Assembly (NCBI GenBank): GCA_022702545.1
Contig: JAHRBC010000004.1
Location: 1,984,001-2,048,000, forward strand
Direction: 5' to 3'
From: Phycomyces nitens
Lineage: Eukaryota > Mucoromycota > Mucoromycetes > Mucorales > Phycomycetaceae
DNA: 64,000 bases
Every line of letters starts with the position of its first letter. Position 1 is the first letter of the stretch. The position numbers were made by a program, and so were the translations under genes. Positions 35,973-46,241 of this stretch are shown here, in pieces. Under the pieces are notes generated by a model, which made no database searches, had not been told where the DNA came from, and saw nothing but the letters and a program-made list of their open reading frames with translations.

Positions 35973-38900
35973 TCAATCCCAATAATCCACGATAGGTTTA
36001 GGGCTGCTAAAGGATTCTGGGTCTTGCCATGTGTCATCCTTTTCTTCATAGCCTTCCCATCTAACTCTATATTCATATTTTCCTTTTGATAGTTCTCTGT
36101 GAGCTACGACTGCTCTGACTGTAAAGTACTCTTTGCCGATTTTCTGGACTTCCTCAAGTGAGACAAGTTTGTCCTGTGAGATTAATTTGAGTTGTGACAG
36201 TGGATATTCTCTGGGCATCAGCAGTCCTTGTTCATCCATGAGGACGTAAGAACCTCCCTGTTTCTCTCTGACTACAGTGTATGGACCTTGGTATGCTGGT
36301 TCCAATTTTCCGTGTTGCAGTTCTTTAATCATTACTTGGCTGTTAGCAGGGAATTGTATCATCCTGTACTTATTGTCAAACTTGCCCTTTTGTGCATTAG
36401 TCATTGCTTTTGCTCTTTCAGCGATTGCCAGAAATACAGTGTCTGCCATGTCTTTGATGTGTTGTTGTAATTCATCTTCTGTGAGTGATGGAACTGCTGG
36501 ATCATTGGTGTAGCTTTTAAAACCGTTCATTGTCCTGGCAAACATGAGGTTGTAAGGCGCCGTTCCATTACGCTTTGTCACTTTGGCATTCATTGCTAGT
36601 TGTATACTAGGCACATAGAGGTCCCAGTCTCGAGTTGCTCCTTGTATGCATTTCTTTATAGCATTCGTTGATATCTGTACCCAGCGTTCGGCGATGCCGT
36701 TTGCTCTAGGGTGATAGGGCGTAGCTAATCTGTGGTCAAATCCAGATGCTTCAGCTAGTTTCTTCATAAGTGAGTTGACGAACTCTTTGCCATTGTCTGA
36801 TTGTAGGTATCTAGGGAATCCGAAATTACAAAAGACGTTGATTACAGTGTTCACTATGGTGTCCTGTGTCTTATCAGGTATTGCACATAATACACAAAAT
36901 CTTGTGCAAATGTCTACCATTACGAGTAAATAGTTGTTATTGTTGTGAGAGGTCGTGAAAGGGCCTGCGAGGTTAATAGCCCAATGGTCGCATGGTAAGT
37001 ATGCATGAATTGGTCGTAGAGGGTGATAGCCTTTCTTTGCTATGTTATACTTTTGGCACTCTATACAGCTTTGTACTACCTTGACGGCGTCTCTATGTAT
37101 GTTTGTCCAGTGTATACCTTCATTATGAAGTGAGTTTGTTATGGCGTCTGCTCCAAAGTGTCCGAAAGCATGTGCTTTGGTGAGAAGGTCTTCTCTTTCG
37201 TTATCTGGTGGTGTTAACATTTCATCGTAGTTCTTGTTGACTAGAGTTTGTTGTCTGTTAATGACTATTTTTCGTCCGTTGAGAGTTTCTGCGGAGTCAT
37301 TACCCCCTTCCAGCTCTTTATCCATAGGAAAAAGGCGTGATAATTGGTCGGGTAGGATGTTGCTGAGACCAGGTAGATGGAGTACCTCAAATGTATATTT
37401 GAGTATAGTGTCGAGCCAGTTTATTATCATAGCATTGGCGATTTTTTGTGTATGAATATATGTGAGCGCTTTGTGATCTGTATACAGGGTGAATGGGTTA
37501 CCCCAGAGATATTTGTGTGTTGTGGGTAGAAATAAACTTGGAAAGATACGAAAGAATTCGTGAGAACTTGTGTAGGGTGTTTATTCCAAAGAAAAAGGTT
37601 CTCTTTCTACACAGAACTAACTACTGATATTTATATGTTTTCTGATTTATAATTCAGTATATGCTTTGGTAATATTTATTACGATGAGTCATCTTCCAGG
37701 AGTATTGTCTTTCTGGAAAGATCTAGAGAGACCTATTGATATGATACTTCTCCAGTCAGATCAGCCAGAGAGCTTTGGTAAAGAAGAGCATTTATGCTAT
37801 TGGTAATATTTTAATATTCCGACCCAGATACTTGGGTAATGTTTTTAGAATTATTAATTCATTGTAGTTGTAGTCTCTTAATCAAGTATTCATATAATCA
37901 ACGAAATATGTAGATGGAATATGATGATGCCATTAGATAAATATGTGTATATCTGTATATCCCATATTATGGTGATAACAATAATAATAATAAATAATAA
38001 TCAATTATGTGTATGATGATCTGTGTATTGGATAATCTCATAAAGCCAGATCCGTTTGACTGGAATAGCTGAGGATATTATTTTATCCTTCAGTCTTACT
38101 CTCAGATTCAGCAGTGATCAATACTCATTTACAACATTGTGAAATTTGTTTAGTGCGTATATGACTGCTAGCAACTCGCATTTGGTTGTAGAATAGTTTT
38201 GTTCACTCTTGGATAAGGCGCGTGCCATGAATCCGATATGTCTTGTCTCTCCATTGATGACTTGGTAGAGTACGGCACCTATGCCTACATTGGAAGCATC
38301 AGTGGCCACGCTGAAAGGGTATTTCAAGTTTGGGTAACACAGGATTGGTAATTTAAGTAATATAGCCTTGAGGCTTGTGAAACTATTGATGTGTTTGTCA
38401 TTCCATATATGTTCGAGAGAACCTTCATTGCAAAGTTGGTCCAGTGGTGCCGTGAGTTGGGCTACGTTAGGGATATGTTCTCTGAAGTAGTTTATGATGC
38501 CCAGGAAGCGTTATATGTCTTTTCCGGTTGACGGAAGTGGCCATTCTTGTATGTTGCTTACCTTGCGTGTGTCTAATGATATACCTTTCTCTGATACACA
38601 GAAGCCTAGTAGAAAGATCACTCTTTGTGCGAAATGGCACTTCTTTGGATTTAATATGAGGTTGACTTTAGTGAGTTGACTTATTGCTGCGTTAACATGC
38701 TTTGCGTGCTCTTCCATGTTATGTGAAAACACAACAATATCATCCACGAAGGTGGTGACAAATGGCATGTCTTGAAAGACGATGTTCATCACTCGTTGGA
38801 ACTTAGATGAGATGGGCTTTAATCTGAAAGGACAACCGCGGAACATATACTGTCTTCCTTTAAAGGTAAATGCTGTCTTTGGTCTATCTGGCTTGTATAC

Positions 38901-39478
38901 TTCGAAGCAGTGGAAGGCACTTGTCAAGTCCAGTGTCGTGAATATCACTGCGTCTTTGAGTGTGTAGAAGATGTCCCTTATGAGAGGTAAAGGGTATTGA
39001 TCTTCTTTGAGGAGTTTGTTGATATGTCTAGGGTTGAGACACGGTCTTTGGTCAGTATAGTTTCCAAACATATCTTTTTTCGGAGCTAGTGTAATTAGGC
39101 TGTTCCAAGCTGTATCGTTGGATGCTACTTCAATTGTACCATCAGCTAACCAAGTGTTCACAGTTTCTTGTATTCTTGATTCATATACTATAGGTAGAGG
39201 GTATTGCTGTCTGTAAGATGTAACTCCCTCTGGAGTGTCGATATGAATAACTGATTCAGGTATTGTGCAAAATGATGTTTTGGGAATGAGTTTGTTTTCT
39301 TCTATCGACGCTTCAATCGCTCTCATAAACTGTTTGTATTCATCAGTTGTACCTGCAGGAGAATTATTAGGTTCTGGAACATCGTTGGGTATGTCTTTTT
39401 GTTTAGAGTTGACATGTTGATCGTCCCACGTAGTGGCTAGGTTTGTGATGGCCATACCCAGTTTTGGCATTAAGTCTG
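35973..39478 (-). pseudogene. Gypsy pol: reverse transcriptase, RNase H, integrase, chromodomain
   Basis: Reverse transcriptase runs from LMPKLGMAITNL through YRQQYPLPIVYE, the QRPCLNPRHIN block and TTLDLTSAFHCF to the active site TFVDDIVVFSHN. An in-frame TAA at 38511-38513 replaces a codon in the KDI-x-RFLGI motif before the RNase H domain. RNase H (ATDASNVGIGAVLYQ) is interrupted at 38136 by a 619-bp solo LTR and resumes below 37513 (LWGNPFTLYTDHKALTYIH). Integrase has the HHCC finger (HAFGHFG, CIECQKY). Of the catalytic residues, Asp is Asn in WAINLAGPF (codon 36972-36974), while LQSDNGKEFVN and NGIAERW keep the second Asp and the Glu. The chromodomain follows (YRVRWEGYEEKDDTWQDPES). Confidence 0.9.
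37518..38136. mobile_element. Solo LTR, 618-bp family, copy 1 (in RNase H)
   Basis: 619 bp with TGTTG...CAACA ends, flanked by a perfect 5-bp duplication ttgtg (37513-37517 and 38137-38141). It disrupts the RNase H coding region of the gypsy element exactly at the duplication. It is nearly identical to copies at 40912-41528 and 44130-44747. It encodes nothing. Confidence 0.92.
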
Positions 39479-39766
39479 TGTCAGGAACTGATCCAAGCAG
39501 ACAAGGCAAGAGACAGAAACAGGAGGTTCAAGGATAAGTTATTTAATAAAAGACGTTGTTCGCTTGATCTTTCTATGATCAAGCTCTACTGGTATTTATA
39601 TGTTTTCTAGCTAGGGTAAAGATATGTCTAAATATAATGATTGGTAACTGTGGCGGGTGGGTGTACAAGAAAGGAAAGTCTAAAGATAGCTATGATGTAT
39701 TTGGTCTTCTAGCTAGTATCCATTTCGGGAGTGTGGCGCGAAGGCTGTTAGGAACCAATCCTAACA
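39479..39766. mobile_element. Solo LTR, second family, 288 bp (protease/RT junction)
   Basis: Begins TGTCAGGAACTGATCC and ends AATCCTAACA, flanked by perfect gtctg duplications (39474-39478 and 39767-39771). It separates the protease (ending SIGTD) from the reverse transcriptase (starting LMPKLG). A diverged relative may lie near 20185-20245. Confidence 0.9.
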
Positions 39767-42109
39767 GTCTGTGCCAATACTTATCTGGGTATCCAAGGAT
39801 AAACTCATAACGATAAAGCTGTGCTGAATTGTTTTGTTATTATATGATAGTGTGATATTGTCTATTGTTCCTAAATGTTCTACTACACTGCCTTGGGAGG
39901 CTAAATATATTTTTTGATGTAAAATCTTTTTATTTGCACGAAGAGAGAGTGATTGCATTAAATGCAGCGAGATGAAGGAGGCGTTGGCTCCAGAGTCCAC
40001 CAGGGCCCAGACACGTCTACTCTGTACAAGTATAGGAACATATAGTGAGCCATCAATAGAAGAAGGCAGTTTGTTGTCATTATTGTTATTATTATTATTA
40101 TGTGAAAGGTGTTTTTTACCTTGTGCTTGGAGGTTCAGCTGGCTGAAGTCCACGTCAATGTTGTCATTGGCTGGTTCATTGACATGGGCCATGCGGGCGC
40201 TATGGTTGGCAAAGACCGGGGTCTTGTTCTTTGCCAAGTGGTATTCTTGGCACTTATGCCCGGGACATAAGGTGCCTTGTGGCAAAAGCAGCACAGTGTT
40301 GGTGCTCTTGGGGCACTTACTGGTGTGGAGAACTTGTTCTCTTTAGGAACCAAGTTTCTTAGTATCTGACACTCCTGTAAGGAGTGTCATCCCTTGGGGT
40401 GGACTGGGCAGGACCCATTGGTGGTGGCACGTCTGACCTGGGGAGAAACCTTGCCCTTCTTGAAGGAGTCCTGGTCCTCGTGGTGGTGGTGGTGGTCTTC
40501 TTGTTGGCACTTGCTGCCAGTAGCCCAGTGTTCCTCTTGAGGTCTGACCTCATTTTCTTTGCCACAGGTGGCTATCACCAACGGTATGACCTGGTTGATG
40601 TCCTTTGGCGTGGTCAGGCCAAAGTGTTGGGCAATTGTCTGTCAGGCCTTCTCTCTGACCGTCTTCATCAACGAGGTGACAAAGAGCCAAACCAGTTCTT
40701 CACCGTTGGGCAGTGCTGCGGCGTGGGCAGCCTCTTGGTACTTGCTGGCGTACCCACGGATCTGCTCTCTTGGCCCTTGGGTGAGAGCTCTCATCTCCTG
40801 TCTCTTCATCCACAGATGGTAAGGGTTACCATGTTTTTGTTCTATCTGTCAATGGAACTTGCCCCAGGTGTACCCCTTTCTGGACTTGGTGTACTGGAAC
40901 AAGATTCTCTGTGTTGTGGGTAGAAATAAACTTGGAAAGATACGAAAGAATTCGTGAGAACTTGTGTAGGGTGTTTATTCAAAAGAAAAAGGTTATGTTT
41001 CTATACAGAACTAACTACTGATATTTATATGTTTTCTGATTTATAATTCAGTATGTACTTTGGTAATATTTATCACAATGAGTCATCTTCCAGGAGTATT
41101 GTCTTTCTGGAAAGATCCAGAGAGACCTATTGATATGATACTTCTCCAGTCAGATCAGCCAGAGAGCTTTGGTAAAGAAAAGCATTTATGCTATTGGTAA
41201 TATTTAATATTCCGACCCAGATACTTGGGTAATGTTTTAGAATTATTAATTCATTGTAGTTGTAGTCTCTCAATCAAGTATTCATATAATAAAAGAAATA
41301 TGTAGATGGAATATGATGATGCCATTAGATAAATATGTGTACATCTGTATATCCCATATTATAGTGATAACAATAATAATAATAAATAATAATCAATTAT
41401 GTGTATGATGATCTGTGTATTAGATAATCTCATAAAGGCAGATCCGTTTGACTGGAATAGCTGAGGATATTATTTTATCCTTCAGTCTTACTCTCAGATT
41501 CAGCAGTAATCAATACTCATTTACAACACTCTGGCTTTTGTCACAGGTGAGCCAGAAGAGACGTTCCCAGTTCTTGTCAAATGTCAAGTTGTGGGCACAA
41601 AGCTGCATCTCAAATTTGTTCAAGAATGACTGAATGGACTCATGTACCATCTTGCTTGGCTGCTGGAGGGGTCCACCTTGGAGCTGGAAGGCTGGCAGGT
41701 TTGGGGGAACAAACGAGTCGAGCTTGTTGATGTGATCCCTGCCTTCCTTCTTCTTATGGATCTTCTCCAAGACCTCTGCTGCCGAGGCATCGGCCAGTAC
41801 TTCCTGGGTGGACAGGAAGGCCTTCCAGTGCACCATTGTATTGTCGACGGCAGCTTGGGCCTGGGCGACTTCTTCGGGAGAAGTGCTGGGATTAGCCAGA
41901 ATCTTCATCAGGTTGGCTGAGGCGTTCTTGCAACGCTTGTCTAGGTTGGCTCCAATTGCCATGGTGTCAATGGCTACGGGCTCCTTGGTGATGTCAATGA
42001 TTTCACCCATGACTTAGTCTTCACCGATGTGCTGGGGTACATCACTGATGTCAGTCTGGATGCTCTCGTTGGAGCTGGTGATGGAAGCATTTGCGATATA
42101 ATCAGACAT
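39767..42109 (-). pseudogene. Gypsy gag-protease region, broken
   Basis: The reading frame starts at 42109 (MSDYIANASITSSNESIQTD) and hits TAA at 42014-42016. It reopens at MGEIIDITKEPVA and continues through a capsid-like segment (QSFLNKFEMQLCAHN) to 41534, where a 617-bp solo LTR intervenes. Past it (40911 downwards) the frame holds a capsid continuation (EQIRGYASKYQEAAHAA) with TGA codons at 40849-40851 and 40642-40644. A CCHC-type finger region (CCFCHKAPYVPG, then GHKCQEYH in another frame) shows a frameshift near 40260. The aspartic protease carries WALVDSGANASFI near 39990. The frame ends at SIGTD, where a 288-bp solo LTR separates it from pol, so gag-pro and pol were one continuous frame. 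Confidence 0.85.
40912..41528. mobile_element. Solo LTR, 618-bp family, copy 2 (in gag)
   Basis: 617 bp, TGTTG...CAACA, flanked by ctctg duplications (40907-40911 and 41529-41533). Same orientation as copy 1 and nearly identical to it, so both insertions are young relative to the gypsy element. It splits gag. Confidence 0.92.
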
Positions 42110-42149
42110 AGTTAGAAGAATTATAAAAATACAATTCACAGTAAAAAAT

Positions 42150-42425
42150 GAAGTAGATTAGAGTTTTAGGGAACTAGTAGATACTGTGAGAGTGTTATTT
42201 ATTAAAGAAAGAATATTATGGTGGTTTATATACTTATTATTCTAATTCCCTTTTAATGTAACGTCTATTGTGTAATGGTTGGTTATAACTGTTGAAGTGT
42301 GAAGTGTACGTGTGCCTGGTGTGTAACTGCTCCTGAGATGTTAACCTGCCAGGGTCATTAGCAAAGAGGAACCAGAGATTGGTTGTGGAGTCTGTATTTC
42401 ACTCAGCTGTGGTGTGTATACCACA
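42150..42425 (-). repeat. 5' LTR of the gypsy element
   Basis: 276-bp terminal repeat; on the minus strand it begins TGTGGTATACACACC and ends ATCTACTTCA. The gag start codon lies 40 bp downstream, at 42109. Confidence 0.9.
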
Positions 42426-42685
42426 GGCACTGGGAAAATCAAATATTTTTATGTAAATCAAAATTAAAGATTATATATAAGGAAAATCAATTTTCATGTT
42501 ATTCATGGTGGGTTTTCATTTTGATCAACAATCCATTTTTATATATACCATTAAGGCCTACCATCCCATCAACAAGTGTACAGAATCTCATTATAGATTC
42601 CTAAATTGTATGCCCAATACACAAAATGTTAAATCTATAGAGCAATTACAGTTTACTCTCAGTAATTGCACCCTTTTATATACTT
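42426..42685. other. Short spacer between gypsy element and the large inverted element
   Basis: 260 bp of AT-rich DNA with no gene or recognisable repeat. It may be the original host sequence flanking the palindromic transposon. Confidence 0.4.
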
Positions 42686-43062
42686 ACTACGGCGAGAGAA
42701 GTGGGAACAGCTACCGAAACGGTAACATAACTGCCGTTTTTTCTGATTTTAGACTGCTTTTTCTCTGCAGATTGTGGTTGAAAGGTAATGTCATCGATCT
42801 CAATTCATAAAAGTTGCATGGAATCTCTTTTTCTCTGGCAATAAGGTAGTTGTAGTACCATAGAAAGGGCTTGTAAAATTTTAGGTAACATTGTTTATCA
42901 AAATGAGCATTTTATTTGGTGTTGAAGATGTTGCGCATTCTTGAGAAAAATAATTTTTGTCCTGTGTGAACGAAACGGTAACATAACTACCATTTTTTGA
43001 AACCGAATTTTTGTTTTTGACATTATTAGCTGCTTTATTTTATTTGGTGTCCATATAATAAT
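42686..43062 (+). repeat. Left inverted terminal repeat of the large element
   Basis: Starts ACTACGGCG and continues with the palindromic-looking CGGTAACATAACTGCCG. It contains agattgtggttgaaaggtaa, atgagcattttatttggtgtt and a second cggtaacataactacc block, each found in inverted orientation at 63080-63778 (about 85% similar by eye). Confidence 0.8.
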
Positions 43063-43084
43063 ATAAAGAAGTATAGAGAGGGCA

Positions 43085-43600
43085 TTATAAAGAATGAATT
43101 ATAGAATAGAGAGGCTACTCATGGTGACACGTCAATTATTCTTGAATATGTAGTACAGTGCAATAAAATAGAATTATTTCCGTCTGGTAGGTATTGATTG
43201 AGTCATTGATGTTGGACGTCATCTACATTAACAACTGCAAATGTCGGTTGTAGTATATAGCCCATTGTACAAAGTATAGGCTGCTACTTTATTTCTGCTA
43301 CATACAAGTCATCGTTTGCAATGCCGTGCTCCTTCATGAGTTTTTTCTGAAGTAACAAAGTATTGACTAAAGTCTTAATCTCTATACTAAAAGTAGAGAT
43401 GAACAATACTAATGAGCTGATTTTCATTAGTTATATTGTGATTGCTAGGTAAGCATGTACAAATAGCAAGTGATTCTTACTTTGTGTTTTTACTGATACT
43501 ATATTTATTTTCTACAAGGACAAGGGGGCGTTGGGTGGTGATTGTTGGTGCTAATCTTGCCGATTGGGTATTTAAATGAAGAATGCAAAGTTAAATCTGT
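43085..43600 (-). pseudogene. Left-arm remnant of gene C
   Basis: On the minus strand, pieces match the right-arm gene C in order: a His/Cys-rich patch near 43550-43500, an ITxxxQ...VHLYF stretch, MKEHG near 43340 and VVNVDDVQHQ near 43230. Frameshifts and stops occur throughout. It sits next to the left terminal repeat just as gene C sits next to the right one, which is what reveals the mirror symmetry. Confidence 0.6.
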
Positions 43601-44129
43601 CCAATGATAGACATTAACAATGACAGTGGAAACATCAACCTCCATAGCATTCAAATCAGTATGTCACAGGTAATAACTAAACAGAACTTCATTTATACTA
43701 TTCTTATGCCATGTATAACATTAATATTTAAATAGACAAATTGACTGAAAAGCTTATACAGTTGGTCACCACTTCTCCCATTGAAAATATCCCAAAAACG
43801 AGCTTTAGTATATGTATGTGGTTACAAAAGTTTACTATTATGATACATACTCATTGCTATATTGATATAGCCGCGAATTTCAAAGTATCTAATGAGCTTA
43901 TCTAGTTTACTTATAATTCTCTCTATGAATTGAGTGGAACAGCTTTGTAATGGGCCTCGGCAATTTATTATATGAAAAAAGATGTATCAGGTAATTTTGA
44001 ATAGTTTAAAAGAGACCGAGATATAGTCTTGCTATAAACTTGTTGGAAAAGTAAGTTGCGCAGATTCTTAAAGTGTATCTTGTGGAAAAGGTAATAATCG
44101 ATTGTAACAATAATAGAATACTATACTAT
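43601..44129. other. AT-rich remainder of the left arm
   Basis: No frame recognised. Probably the eroded 5' part of left gene C, ending at the solo LTR. Confidence 0.35.
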
Positions 44130-44747
44130 TGTTGTAAATGAGTATTGATCACTGCTGAATCTGAGAGTAAGACTGAAGGATAAAATAATATCCTCAGCTA
44201 TTCCAGTCAAACGGATCTGCCTTTATGAGATTATTTAATACACAGATCATCATACACATAATTGATTATTATTTATTATTATTATTGTTATCACCATAAT
44301 ATGGGATATACAGATATATACATATTTATCTAATGACATCATCATATTCCATCTACATATCTCATTTATTATATGAATACTTGATTGAGAGACTACAACT
44401 ACAATGAATTAATAATTCTAAAACATTACCCAAGTATCTGAGTCGGAATATTAAAATATTACCAATAGCATAAATGCTCTTCTTTACCAAAGCTCTCTGG
44501 CTGATCTGACTGGAGAAGTATCATATCAATAGGTCTCTCTGGATCTTTCCAGAAAGACAATACTCCTGGAAGATGACTCATTGTGATAAATATTACCAAA
44601 GCATATACTGAATTATAAATCAGAAAACATATAAATATCAGTAGTTAGTTCTGTGTAGAAACATAACCTTTTTCTTGATAATAAACACCCTACACAAGTT
44701 CTCACGAATTCTTTCGTATCTTTCCTATTTTTACTCTACCCACAACA
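44130..44747. mobile_element. Solo LTR, 618-bp family, copy 3 (inverted)
   Basis: Same family as 37518-38136 and 40912-41528 but in opposite orientation, with TGTTG...CAACA ends. No 5-bp duplication is seen (actat on the left, aagac on the right). Immediately to its right is a 75-bp piece of the same LTR, suggesting recombination between copies. Confidence 0.85.
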
Positions 44748-44822
44748 AAGACAATACTCCTGGAAGATGACTCATCGTGATAAACATTACCAAAGCATAT
44801 ACTGAATTATAAATCAGAAAAC
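44748..44822. repeat. Fragment of the 618-bp LTR
   Basis: Repeats the interior of the adjacent LTR (matches about 44557-44631: agacaatactcctggaagat and onwards) in the same orientation, then stops before ccacacgg. Confidence 0.75.
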
Positions 44823-44962
44823 CACACGGTTTCACAACTAAAGAATTGTTTTGTGCGGATAAATATTCTACCGACACAATCTCCAAAATAAGAAATAGTA
44901 TGAGTACCCCTGAGGGATCGAACTCACAGGGCAGTACTGTCAACCCATGGCAGGTACAATGA

Positions 44963-46240
44963 CCAGCAATCCGTGCACAGAGCACACCATCCCATCCGAA
45001 GAACAAGTCTCTTCATATCTTCACCACACCTGGTTTTGACCAGAGTCTCTCCGTGAATCCAGCATCTGCTGCTTGGGCCAGCACCATCCATCCATTGAGC
45101 ATTTTGTTCAATCTCGGTAAACTCGTTCCTGCCAATGCAGTAGATGATGTCCTCTCTGACAATATTGGCCAGATGACCTCGTTGACCTTGCATTACACTC
45201 GTTCCAAGGACCTTTTGGCAGAGGCCCTTTTCATCGAACCTGCCACTCGGGTGAAAGCCATCTCCGACAGCCTGGTGTTTCAGAGCACCAGAATCATCGC
45301 CTCTCCAAGTTTGCCTTCCAATAGTCATATTGTGAAGGTTAACATGTATCGCATCAGCACCTGCAATCCCAAAACTGATCTTCTTGCACCAATTGAAGAG
45401 GCTTTCCAGTTGTATGGAAAGGTTGTCCAATTGCGTGCCTATGTCTCCCACCGTGGAACTTTCCATGGTGAAGCTACTGTCCTTCTGGACACATCTGGGT
45501 TAGACACACCCAAACCCCTTCCCAGCTGCCTTCATTTGGAAGGATCCATTTCCTGCGCAGTGGAGCTGCGTTCCAAGGATATTCCACCTGTGTGCGGGTA
45601 TTGCCGTGAGGAAGGTCACTTCCTGCGTGCATGTACGAAGCGTCCCTCTTGTACACCCCGCTGTAAGCATTGTGGTGTCTTGGGCCACGAGATGGTCAGC
45701 AGAGACTGTCCTGTCCATCCCGACACCATTGAGGCCGAGCGTCTTCAGCAAGCGCAAATCCAGTTGGAGATTGCTGAAGCAGAAGCTCTCCGTGCTCTTC
45801 AGACAGAAGCCAATGCTCCCTCTTCCCCACCTTCCAGTGCAGCTGTGTGTTCGACATCAGACACCACAACTCTTGCACCTATATCTTTGGCTCCAAAGCC
45901 CATTTGCCACCGATCAGTTTCGGTAATGACTACTCGATCCAAGGCTGGATCCACTTGACCCCCTGTCCCCACTGGTAGGAACGTAGACATACCAATGTAT
46001 GATCCCAGTGGTCGCAGCACTGCTGCCAGCAAGTACTCGTTTGCCGCTCGAGGCATTGCACTTCCTGAGGATGGTGTATCCCGGCCTACAATGACAGATG
46101 TAGAATTCCACCAGTCCCTGCTCAATTTCTCAGTCCAGGCCCATGCTCAGGGCAATCAACCTTTTGTTGATCTTGATGGCAACACACCTATGCATGAACC
46201 TGATACTGCTTCTGGCCATTCTGGTCAGTCATCTTTATAA
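44963..46240 (+). pseudogene. LINE ORF1, zinc-knuckle nucleic-acid-binding protein
   Basis: First open frame of a non-LTR retrotransposon. It is open from 44963 and clearly coding from about 45040. It carries two CCHC knuckles, CGYCREEGHFLRAC and CKHCGVLGHEMVSRDC, followed by a coiled-coil-like acidic helix (EAERLQQAQIQLEIAEAEAL). A TGA at 45956-45958 interrupts it; the same frame then continues (MYDPSGRSTAASKYSF) to 46240. The true start is unclear: an ATG at 44959 opens a different frame that fails after 26 codons, so a frameshift near 45035 is likely. It ends 1 nt before the ORF2 start. Confidence 0.8.
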
Positions 46241-46241
46241 G

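Larger units (their letters stand above)
35504..42425 (-). mobile_element. Ty3/gypsy chromovirus retrotransposon with nested insertions
   Basis: Minus-strand LTR retrotransposon with 3' LTR 35504-35781 and 5' LTR 42150-42425 (~277 bp each, TGTGGTATACAC... to ...CTACTTCA). A polypurine tract (ggaagggggtaa) lies immediately inside the 3' LTR at 35782-35793. Inside are gag, a DSGA protease, reverse transcriptase, RNase H, an HHCC-DDE integrase and a C-terminal chromodomain, the Ty3/gypsy order with the chromovirus signature. Removing three inserted solo LTRs and their duplications leaves about 5.4 kb, a normal size. The sequence after the 5' LTR does not begin TGG, so a conventional tRNA primer site is not obvious; self-priming is possible. 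No matching target duplication flanks the whole element. Stops and a mutated integrase show it is dead. Confidence 0.93.

Noticed and set aside
40384..40923. 179-codon plus-strand frame inside the gypsy element
   Set aside because: It is antisense to gag; Val/Leu runs reflect the CAC/GAC-rich gag codons on the other strand.
35504..42425. Target-site duplication for the whole gypsy element
   Set aside because: Sequences outside the LTRs (ggcac on the right; LTR fragment or gggtt on the left) do not match, probably because of the tandem LTR duplication.
44900..45000. B-box-like sequence (gttcgatccc on the minus strand) suggesting a tRNA or SINE
   Set aside because: No matching A box, D-arm or acceptor stem could be folded around it.
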